A stretch of 64,000 nt of DNA from NCBI RefSeq assembly GCF_963259705.1, contig NC_081844.1, positions 20,631,715 through 20,695,714 of the forward strand. Direction: 5' to 3'. Of the stretch, positions 56,112 through 64,000 are shown piece by piece. Made by a program: the position numbers and the translations under genes. The notes beneath the pieces were generated by a model, which was not told the origin of the DNA, made no database searches, and worked only from the letters and a program-made list of their open reading frames with translations. This stretch comes from Myotis daubentonii (Eukaryota > Chordata > Mammalia > Chiroptera > Vespertilionidae). Position 1 is the first letter of the stretch. Each line of letters opens with the position of its first letter.

Positions 56112-57277
56112 GTTTAGGGTAGCCTACATGTTTGATGCTGGAGACACTGGCTGTCTGAATGGACAACCACGTTTAAGCTGTCTGAATCCAGTATAAAAAC
56201 CATCAGCAAGGTGGTTATGGAGTTAGTCCCACCAGTAGTCATGGGTAACTTTGTAGACACCTGTGTCACACCCAGGATGACTTCTTGCCCTTCCTTTACA
56301 GTGGACACCTCAGGTCTTCTCTGAGTCTTGCCCATCGCGTGGCCTGCCCTGCCTGCTCTCTGCCATTCCAGGGTAGCTTTGTCCCATCTTGTACCTCCCC
56401 TAAGGACATTTAGGTATCTGTGGAGCAAATGCCACCACATTGGGGGTTCCATGACTGGGCAATATTTATTTCCAATAAAGAGGCCACTAAATACAGAAAA
56501 CAAATGGGTTCAATGAATGGGTTGAGAACGTGAGCAGTTCGCACAGGAAGTCATCATTGGCAGAAAGGGGACGTGATACTAGGCTCACTAATTGTTCAGG
56601 AAACACAAATTAGTTTGCATCATTGCGGGAGCCCTAATGAGGAAATGAGAGGCTGCAGTGCTCAGACTCCCTGGTGTGTGGATTCTGCCCTTTTTGGGAA
56701 AGCCGCTTGGCGGGTGGTTTTGAGGTGTGTGTGTTTGTTTTACTGGGAAGATTCCCAAGGCATCCACGACAGCAGCAGGCTGCATGTGGCCCTCAGCCCT
56801 GGCCTGCAGACTTATTCCAAAAACGGCTCAGAGGCTCCCTCCCCATGCAGGATGGAGTGGTGTATGTGCTGTGGTGATGAGAATATGTGTTTTCATGCAG
56901 ACAGGTAGGTGGTCTTTGGGGTCGTGGTAGCAGTCAGCTCCCATTTGGGCTGGAGTTGATAGAAGGCAGGCTATGTTCTCCTGGCATCCTCGCTCATGCC
57001 ACTGTCTTCATTCTGGTTCCCTCTCCCCTCTCCAGGCTTTGTTGCCTTATCATCTCACAAGGCCCTGGGACCTCTGCTGTAGGAGATCCCACTCAGGTGA
57101 TGCCCTTGCCACAGGCATGCCTGCCTGCCTTCCAGCTGACACCCACATCCTTGCCAAGGATCTGTGCTGGGCTTTGCAGTCCTCAAGCCTAGATGGGAGC
57201 CCCCCTTGGCATGACACCTAGGTGTCTCTGCTACCCACAGGCCCTCTCTATCCAGGGTGGGAGGCCTGTTGCTCCTG

Positions 57278-57306
57278 GGTGGGTGGGTGGGTGGGTGGGT
57301 GGGTTG
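57278..57306 (+). repeat. (GGGT)n short tandem repeat
   Basis: Seven GGGT-like units. It could form a G-quadruplex on the + strand, which is the intronic RNA strand. Confidence 0.9.
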
Positions 57307-58435
57307 GTAAGACAGGTTCAGGAGCCTTCTGTTTGTGGTCAGGCCACTGCCTACCAACAGGCTGGCTGAGGTGACACTGCCAACTGGATCTGAGGCCAGA
57401 GGCCTGATCTGATGTTGCACAGACCTCCAGGATTCTAGCCTGTCCAGTGTGGTAAGGGCCAGGGCTCAGGGACAGACTCCTGGTAGCATTTCTCACAGTC
57501 TACAGACTGACTCTATCTGGAATGTCCAAGTACTGCTTCCTACACAGTGCTCAGTGCCCTGCCTGTCATGGCCAAGAGTGGGGCAGAGCCAGAGGGGTGA
57601 GCCCCTCAGGGAGATTCCGACTTCCATGAAGCGGGGGCAGAAGGAGGGAGACAGGGGTAACATTTTCCACAGGGCTGAGGGCCTCTCTGTACACCACCCA
57701 AGTTATGGCAGAGCCCACAAGCCTGACCTGTCTCAGCTCCTGTGAAGCTTCCAAGCAGGGTCCTGGCCGTAGGGTGTCTGCGGCACCAGCTGGCTGCCAG
57801 TCCCAGGCCGCCCGTGTTCTGCCTCTCTCTCCTTCTGGCAGTGGGATAGTGTCTGCCCAAGGACAAGGACACTCTGTGCTGCTGGGCTTGCTTTGCGGGG
57901 ACTGCTGGTCCAGGAGTGTATGGGGACCTAGGGCTCTAAATATACCAGAGTGAGGTCACTAGGGTGGAAATAGGCCATGTGGCAAGCTCAGGACCCTATC
58001 AGGCTGAATCCCAGGACTGGGGACAGGGAGCTGGTGGCCCTGCTCTCCCTGTGCAACTGGCCTCCTCACCATGCAGTCTTCTTTTGCACCACATCACTAC
58101 TCGAAGGCACATTAAGGTATGTTGATTGTGTCTCCTCTCAGATCCGCCTCTTTAGCTCAGTTTGAAGTAGCTTTCTAGAGACAGCCACAGCCCCAAATGA
58201 AAACATCATGAGACGAGGCCATTGTTGCCAGGGCGCAAATTGGCCCCTGGCAAAGGGGCAGCTTTGCGAGAGCTCTGTTGGACACAGTGAGGGCTACTGT
58301 CGTGATCTGTGGTCACTGCAATTTACACCCACACTGCCTTTAGCTGGAAATGGGGCAGATAAAAAAAAAAAAGCCAGGAATACACAATGCCCGCAGAGTA
58401 ACAGCCCCACGTCCTAGTCACCGGTACCTGGGCAC

Positions 58436-58900
58436 ATGGTACCTTACATGGCAGAAGGGACTTTTGTGACTAAGGGAGCTGACCTGGATTGTCCAGGTGG
58501 GCACAGCCTGATGCCATCAACTAAACAAGGTGGTGATGACATATGGAATCTTTACAAGCAGATCATTTCCTGGCTGGTCAGAGGTGTGGTGCGGGGTTGG
58601 GGTGCAAGCCAGGAAATGCAGTGCCTACCAGAAGCTGGGAATGGCCTTCAAATGACAGCCACAAAGAGAACAGGGACTTCAGTTCTGTAGCACTGAGGAA
58701 CTGAATCCTGCCAACACCCGAAGGAGCAGGAAACGAGCCCCAAAGGAGGGTAGTCTGCCAACATCTAGATCACAGCCCACGGAGACCCAAGCACACTTCT
58801 GACCTTCAGACCTGGGATGATGCATGCATTTTGTTTAAGCCACTCAGTCTGTGATCATGTATGAACACTTTGGCAGCAAGAGGAAACTGATACACCCTGG
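58436..58900 (+). mobile_element. Ancient MaLR-like LTR relic
   Basis: 'ccttacatggcagaagggac' 'ttttgtgactaagggagctg' ... 'aactgaatcctgccaacacc' ... 'tgtttaagccactcagtctg' follows the order of a mammal-wide MLT1-type LTR in sense. No coding sequence. The exact subfamily is not certain. Confidence 0.65.
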
Positions 58901-59358
58901 TGCTGGCAAAGACAGAAAGATAAGGGAAATAGGCTTCCTCACCTTCCAATGGGAGCAGCCTCCCTAGGGGCTAATTACAGGAGTTGATGGCCTGGGAGCC
59001 CACTGCCCCTTTGGTTGCTTGTTTGTTAGACCAAAGTCACATCTGATAAAGGTAGTGATAGCAGCTTTGTCTATAACAGCCAGTGAAACACCCAAGTGTC
59101 CCCCAACTGGCCCTGCTCGGTGGGGCCTCCCCTCACTGGAAAGCTGAGCAAAAGGAGGGGTCTGTGCTGCTGGGCATTTCAGATGTTAGTGAGAAAGAGC
59201 AAGTCATAAAACCATGTTTTGTTTTTTTAAAAATATGGGATAAGTATGTGCACAGGCTTGTGTATGCAAGGAATATTTCTTGGAAAGCTACAAGGAGATG
59301 CTGCAGTGGCTGGGTGGAGATGTACCTTTCCTTACTGTATCATGTCTACATAACTCTG

Positions 59359-59384
59359 CTGTGTGTGTGTGTGTGTGTGTGTGT
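59359..59384 (+). repeat. (TG)n microsatellite
   Basis: About 13 TG units. Confidence 0.95.
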
Positions 59385-59544
59385 AGGGGGTGATATGCTC
59401 ACTGTGTGATTTTGGTGGGAGAAGGGGCTTACTCCAGATGTGGGCTTCCCTATTCCAGCCAGCCCACTGGAAACCTGCAGCCGCTCAGTTCATGAAGATG
59501 TAGGAGTTCTTTTTCTCTATTCAAATTCTTCAGCAAGAATGTTT

Positions 59545-60033
59545 TGTCAACATGTACTACTAGGCCAAGGCTTGCCTCTTCATTAGCGGTGTCTTTTAGT
59601 AAACCTAAGTTCTTGGATTTTGATTAAGATAGTTTCCAGTTTGTCCATATTTTTTCTTGAATGGTTAGTGTTTGGGGGTTCCTAAGAAATCTTTACCCCC
59701 AAGGGAAAAAGATCTTCTCTTATTTCTTCTAGAAGCCTGAGAGTTTTTGCTTTCATATTTAGGTCTATGATTCATTTTGAGTTAATCTTGAAGTGCTTGG
59801 TGTAAATGGAATCACCACATATATTTTTTTAACATTTCTTTATTGATCTTAGAGGGAGAGGGAGATAGATAAAAACATCTATGAGAGGGAAATGATTGGT
59901 TACCTTCCTGTGTGCGCACAAACACACATGATCAAGCCTGCAACTCTGGCATGTGCCCTCATGCACCAGCCAGGTAGCCATATATATTTTATGTGATATT
60001 TCCCTCTCCGTGGTTTGAACTCCATTTTATTAG
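59545..60033 (-). mobile_element. Ancient L1 fragment, antisense, split by SINE
   Basis: 'gtttgtccatattttttctt', 'gtctatgattcattttgagt' and 'taatcttgaagtgcttggtg' are typical of reversed L1 ORF2/3' sequence. A VES SINE sits at 59822-59976. Confidence 0.6.
59822..59976 (-). repeat. VES SINE, internally deleted
   Basis: Has 'aacatttctttattgatctt' and 'gatcaagcctgcaactctgg' but is missing the B-box region: it jumps from 'catgtgccctcatgc' to 'accagccaggtagcc'. Confidence 0.8.
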
Positions 60034-60035
60034 TA

Positions 60036-60315
60036 CAGTGGGGCCTTGACTTACGAGTGTCCCGACTAACGAGTTTTTCGAGATACGAGCCATCTCTCGG
60101 CCGATTTTTTGCTTTGAGTTGCGAGCTAAAATTCGGGTTATGAGCCAGTTTCAGATACCCCACCGCTAGTTGGCGCAGCGAACGTCACAGTGAATGCCAC
60201 AACATCAGCCCAGCATCACGTGTCTCACTTGTTCACTGTAGATTTGACATACGAGTAATTTGAGTTACGAGCTCCGTCACGGAATGAATTAAACTTGAAA
60301 GTCAAGGCCCCACTG
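60036..60315 (+). mobile_element. Tc1/mariner-type MITE with TA duplication
   Basis: Inverted ends 'cagtggggccttgactta' and 'aaagtcaaggccccactg' are flanked by TA on both sides (60034-60035 and 60316-60317). It is 280 bp, internally repetitive ('cgag' with 'tacga' motifs) and without transposase. The TIR style suggests the pogo/Tigger branch, but that is inference. Confidence 0.92.
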
Positions 60316-60434
60316 TATACAAAAACTGCAGTTTGCTCATTTCTATGGCTCTTGAATTTCTCACTCTGTTCCTTCAAACTCCTAGAGGACACTGGTGTCA
60401 TCATAACATTTGAACATGTCACCTGCAACTTTCT

Positions 60435-60530
60435 GTATCATCTCCTATCTGTAAAATGTGATGATAATAGTATCTATCCTGGGGTGGTTGTGACAACTAA
60501 ACCAAGGTGGTGACATATGGGAACATGTAT
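60435..60530 (+). repeat. MIR relic
   Basis: 'atctgtaaaatgtgatgata' 'atagtatctatcctggggtg' is the MIR core in sense. Confidence 0.65.
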
Positions 60531-61253
60531 TAGTAGGACAGGGCCTGTCTTGAAGCAAGTATCATAAAGGGTTGTAATTGCTTGGTCATAAGATGTACAT
60601 ACGTGTTTGTACTAGACAAAGCCCATCGCTCCCCAGTCAGCTGTGCCAAGAACTCTCTGGCATTGTCAGGTACCATTTCTGCCAGGTGGGTATGTACAGT
60701 GTGTTCACTTGAGGGTTCGGTCTACACTTCCTGATTACCAGGAGACTTGTGCACTGATGCTACAACCTCCTGTGTTTTGCTCAGGGTCTCTGTATGTTCC
60801 AGATTGGGGTCATCGGGGCCTTGTGGCATCTGTCTTCTCCCACTTTGACTTTTTGCTCTCTTTATAGTTTCTTTGGATGAACTCTAAAGGTCTTGTTAAG
60901 GTAGCCAAATCTATTGGATTATTATATATCAATCTTTTCTTTTAAACTTGGTGTATTTTATTTAACACTTTAGCCTCCCACCCCATCAAATGGCAGAGTA
61001 GAGTGTATCTCTTTGATCAAGAGCAGATCTTGTTTCATTAATGTCATGAGTTTTGGTTGTGTGACAGACACTCGAGAGTGTGGCCATGTACATGGATAGG
61101 AGAGTGAGTGCTGGGTGCCATGTGGCCCCCGGGCAGAGGTGTGCAGCAGGAGCTTCAGAGATGCCAGCTCCACTGGCTCTTGGTGTGGGAGAGGTGGAGC
61201 AGGCTGGGGTAGGGAGAAGGGCAGGGTTGTGATGAGTGGCTCTTGTCTTGCAG

Positions 61254-61328
61254 ATCCGGAACATGGTGGCGGTGTTGGAAGTCATCTCCAGCCTAGAGAA
61301 ATACCCCATTACCAAAGAGGCACTGGAG
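61254..61328 (+). CDS. MED26: MED26 coding exon 2 (residues 25-49)
   Basis: Twenty-five codons beginning IRNMVAVLEVISSLEKYPIT and ending KEALE, between acceptor cag (61251-61253) and donor GTGAGT (61329). Both boundaries are phase 0. This is the central part of the TFIIS N-terminal/LW domain of MED26. It appears identical to my recollection of the human protein over the whole exon, consistent with strong constraint on this interaction domain. Intron 2 (61329-61801) is only 473 bp. Confidence 0.96.
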
Positions 61329-61801
61329 GTGAGTGTCCCAGCCCACAGTACGTGCTTGAGAGTGTCATCTTTCCTTGGGCACTGAGGCACCTGGGGTGGG
61401 GTTGGGGGTTCAGTCCCAGAGTTGGGGTTCCGTCCTCTGCAAGATGCCTTACACTCTTGGGGAGGGGGTGAGGAGGATACCCAGGGGAGACTGCAGTGGG
61501 TGTCGCTGGCCCTGGGCTCTTTTGTTTGCTGTTGCCTTTGCCACAATGTACTGTCATCCAGAAAGCTTCCTTGACAAAGGGTCCTTGCAGTGGCCTTGGT
61601 GCCAGTAGCCTGCAGGACAGTGCTTCTGAGAATGCTGCCTCTGGCCCTGGGACCCTAGGGTCTGAGGACTATATTTGAGAATTTAGATGTCACAAAGGAC
61701 CCAAATTCCCCATAGGTTTTGTGTCTGGTAAGCCAGTGGTTTAGGGGCCTCAGGGGGACTCCGTCTCAAAAAAAAGTGTCATGGTCTTTCTCTGGTTGTA
61801 G
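61329..61801 (+). other. MED26: MED26 intron 2 (473 bp)
   Basis: Bounded by GTGAGT at 61329 and a TTGTAG acceptor ending at 61801, with a pyrimidine-rich stretch (ctttctctggttg) just before the AG. Phase 0. No recognisable transposable element lies within it, in contrast to intron 1. Confidence 0.93.
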
Positions 61802-63451
61802 GAGACGCGACTTGGGAAACTCATCAATGACGTCCGCAAGAAGACCAAGAATGAAGAGCTCGCCAAGCGGGCCAAGAAGCTGCTGCGGAACTGGCAGAAG
61901 CTCATTGAGCCTGTGCACCAGAATGAGGCAGTGCTGCGGGGGCTGGCAGGTGCCCCTGGCTCTGCTAACGGGGGTGCCCACAACTGCCGGCCAGAGGCGG
62001 GGGTGGCCAGCGCACCCAAGAGCATCCATGACCTGAAGAACCGCAATGACATCCAGAGACTGCCTGGGCTGCGGCTGGACAGGCTGAGCAATCGCAAGCG
62101 CCGGGGGGACCAGCGTGACCTTGGCCACCCTGGGCCAACTCCCAAGGTCTCCAAAGTAAGCCATGACTCCCTGGTTCCCAACTCATCACCTCTCCCCACC
62201 AATGGGATAGGTGGGAGCCCCGAGAGCTTCCCAGGTCCCCTGGACAGTGGCAGGCACGTGGGCCCTGAGGGCAGCTGCCTGGAGCAGGGCGAGAATGACA
62301 AGCACAGCATCAAGATCCCCATCAATGCTGTGAGGCCGCACACCAGCTCCCCAGGTCTGGGCAAGCCCTCCGGGCCCTGCTTGCAAAGCAAGGCTGCAGT
62401 GCTACAGCAGCTGGACAGGGCGGACGAGACCTCGGGACCTCCCCACCCCAAAGGGCCGCCTCGTTGCTCCTTCAGTCCCCGGAACTCACGGCACGAGGGC
62501 TCCTTTGCCCGGCAGCGGAGCCCATACTCACCCAAGGGCTCTGTGCCCAGTCCCTTGCCTCGGCCCCAGTCGCTCGATGTCACACAGGTGCCATCACCAC
62601 TGCCACTTGCCCAGCCATCCACACCCCCTGTGCGGCGGCTAGAGCTGTTGCCCAGTGCTGAGAGCCCAGTGCACTGGCTAGAGCAGCCTGAGGGCCACCA
62701 GCGACTGGCAGGGCCGGTCTGCAAGGCAGGGCTGTCACCAGCTGAGCCCATCCTACCCCGGGCTGGCTTCTCCCCAGACTCCTCCAGGGCGGACAGTGAT
62801 GCAGCCTCCTCTGGTGGTTCAGACAGCAAAAAGAAGAGGAAACAGCCCCGTGACTACACGGTGAACTCGGGTGGCCAAGTGGCCGAGGCAGGCGTCAAGC
62901 CTGTGCGGTTAAAAGAGCGGAAGCTCACCTTTGACCCCATGACAAGACAGATCAAACCTCTGACCCAGAAAGAGCCAGTGCGGGCCGACAGCCCTGTGCA
63001 CACGGAGCAACCCAGGACAGAGCTGGACAAACCCGAGGCCAAGACCAGCCTCCAAAGCCCCTTTGAGCAGACGAACTGGAAGGAGCTGTCACGCAATGAG
63101 ATCATTCAGTCCTACCTAAGCCGGCAGAGCAGCTTGCTCTCATCTTCGGGCGCACAAACCCCAGGGGCCCACCACTTCATGTCTGAGTACCTGAGACAGG
63201 AGGAGAGCACCCGGCGTGGGGCCAGGACGCCACACGTGCTACTGCCTCCGGGCCCATTCACTGACCTCCCGGGGCTAAGCCGCCAGGTCACACAGAACGA
63301 TCTGGACAGAATCCAAGCCCACCAGTGGCCAGGGGTGAATGGGTGTCAGGACACACAGGGTAACTGGTATGACTGGACGCAGTGCATATCGCTTGATCCG
63401 CACGGTGACGACGGGCGATTGAACATTCTGCCTTATGTTTGCTTAGACTGA
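61802..63451 (+). CDS. MED26: MED26 coding exon 3 (residues 50-598 and stop)
   Basis: This single large exon encodes 549 residues and ends at TGA. It opens with ETRLGKLINDVRKKTKNEEL, finishing the TFIIS N-terminal/LW domain (about residues 11-87; basic helix KRAKKLLRNWQKLIEP). A long Ser/Pro-rich, probably disordered region follows, with a basic KKKRK patch near residue 391 that may be a nuclear localisation signal. The conserved C-terminal block includes KERKLTFDPMTRQIKPLT, FEQTNWKELSRNEIIQSYLS from about residue 469, and NWYDWTQ...LNILPYVCLD at the end. In the known family, the C-terminal part binds core Mediator, and the N-terminal domain recruits TFIID and EAF-containing elongation complexes in the nucleus. 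Total predicted length is 598 residues, against about 600 in human. No frameshift or premature stop is seen. Confidence 0.97.
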   Translation, partial: ETRLGKLINDVRKKTKNEELAKRAKKLLRNWQKLIEPVHQNEAVLRGLAGAPGSANGGAHNCRPEAGVASAPKSIHDLKNRNDIQRLPGLRLDRLSNRKRRGDQRDLGHPGPTPKVSKVSHDSLVPNSSPLPTNGIGGSPESFPGPLDSGRHVGPEGSCLEQGENDKHSIKIPINAVRPHTSSPGLGKPSGPCLQSKAAVLQQLDRADETSGPPHPKGPPRCSFSPRNSRHEGSFARQRSPYSPKGSVPSPLPRPQSLDVTQVPSPLPLAQPSTPPVRRLELLPSAESPVHWLEQPEGHQRLAGPVCKAGLSPAEPILPRAGFSPDSSRADSDAASSGGSDSKKKRKQPRDYTVNSGGQVAEAGVKPVRLKERKLTFDPMTRQIKPLTQKEPVRADSPVHTEQPRTELDKPEAKTSLQSPFEQTNWKELSRNEIIQSYLSRQSSLLSSSGAQTPGAHHFMSEYLRQEESTRRGARTPHVLLPPGPFTDLPGLSRQVTQNDLDRIQAHQWPGVNGCQDTQGNWYDWTQCISLDPHGDDGRLNILPYVCLD

Positions 63452-64000
63452 CTGGCCCCTCAGCCTCTAAGTGCATTCCCACCTTGCAGTTAGCAGGAGG
63501 GTGGCCAGGCCTGGAAGCCTCCAGGGGTTTGGAGCCCAGCTGAGGCAGAAGGGAAGGGCGGGGGTCTTAGGTCTCTCTAAGCTCTTCCCTCAAAATTCTC
63601 CTTCTTTTGTGAAATGCTGCTACCAGTTTACTAACAAAATTACAAAGGAAGGACCGTGTGGAAGGAAGGCCGGCAAAGTGAGTTCAGAACTCTAGCAAAC
63701 CAGCTATAAAACGCGTCAGCTCCCCACCCCAGGAGAGGTGCGGACACTTCCCAGCATCCATGAGCTGGGACCTCAGTTGCAGGCAGGCACAGAAAACCTG
63801 TGGGAGAAGTTACCTTTAACACAGTGACAGAAGCATGCATCTCATCTATCTGCATTTTCTGTTCTTTTATTTGGCCCTGAGTGTTTGAGGCCATGGGCAA
63901 CCTCATGGCCTATTTGCACCCCATCCAGCCAGTGTTTCCATCATGGTGCCAGATGTATTGAGCTGCTGGCATCAGGTGGGCCCCTGGCCAGCCTGTTTGA
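63452..64000 (+). other. MED26: MED26 3' UTR (partial, runs off window)
   Basis: Sequence following the MED26 stop codon. No transposable element is recognised. I see no convincing AATAAA followed by a GT-rich element before the right edge, so the polyadenylation site probably lies outside the window. Confidence 0.7.

Larger units (their letters stand above)
14056..61253 (+). other. MED26: MED26 intron 1 (about 47.2 kb), mostly transposable elements
   Basis: Donor GTATGT at 14056 and acceptor ...cttgtcttgcag ending at 61253 bound the intron, and both adjoining codons are complete (phase 0). It contains most of the SINE, hAT, L1/HAL1, Helitron and ERV features listed here. Stretches in which I recognise nothing specific include 18121-19008, 19143-20640, 22566-23480, 26860-28145, 28679-30990, 35915-37278, 37501-38925, 41136-43060, 44683-45410, 47490-48090, 49060-49920, 53700-54200, 54280-55810, 56120-58435 and 60535-61253, apart from simple repeats and possible weak L2/MIR traces. 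No second gene inside the intron is supported. Confidence 0.9.

Noticed and set aside
61750..62829. 359-codon reverse frame over MED26 exon 3
   Set aside because: Shadow of the long GC-rich MED26 coding exon on the opposite strand; no recognised protein.

Overview
The window is mammalian nuclear DNA, almost certainly from a vespertilionid (evening) bat. Three groups of mobile elements support this: about two dozen tRNA-derived VES SINEs (A box near 'ggctcagtgg', B box near 'ggttcgattcc', A-rich tail), several non-autonomous HeliBat-type Helitrons (5' TC, 3' CTAG, hairpin-like 'gtgcac' 3' end), and many short hAT elements with intact 8-bp target duplications. Spread of Helitrons and recent DNA transposons on this scale among mammals is known from vespertilionid bats. 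The species cannot be fixed from the sequence alone.

Only one protein-coding gene is well supported: MED26 (Mediator subunit 26, CRSP7/CRSP70) on the + strand. It has a CpG-island promoter (about 12.9-14.3 kb), coding exon 1 (13984-14055, 24 codons), an intron of about 47 kb, exon 2 (61254-61328, 25 codons) and exon 3 (61802-63451, 549 codons plus stop). The predicted protein is 598 residues, and all four splice sites are GT/AG and fall between codons. The 3' UTR runs off the right edge.

Positions 1 to about 12.8 kb are upstream sequence with no gene I can support. They hold VES SINEs, MIR, MER5A-like and MaLR-like relics, a small Helitron, and a 3'-end L1 that has itself been hit by a hAT and a SINE. 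From 12.2 to 17.1 kb there is almost no young repeat, matching the promoter and proximal intron. Intron 1 is a dense mobile-element field: VES SINEs, seven short hAT elements in five families, a truncated L1, a full-length ORF1-only L1 derivative (HAL1-like, 31812-33715, 18-bp target duplication), two Helitron clusters (23.8-25.7 kb and 39.0-40.5 kb) and a third Helitron at 48.1-48.5 kb, an antisense gammaretrovirus-like ERV fragment with a GC-rich 1.1-kb 3' LTR (49.9-52.5 kb), and a Tc1/mariner MITE at 60.0-60.3 kb.

I found no CRISPR array, operon or multi-gene system. The observations most worth following are the complete HAL1-like element, the repeated placement of Helitron 3' ends against (CA)n arrays, the paired inverted CTCF-like motifs carried by Helitrons inside the MED26 intron, the GC-rich antisense LTR, and the uORF upstream of MED26. 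Many open frames in the GC-rich segments are composition effects.
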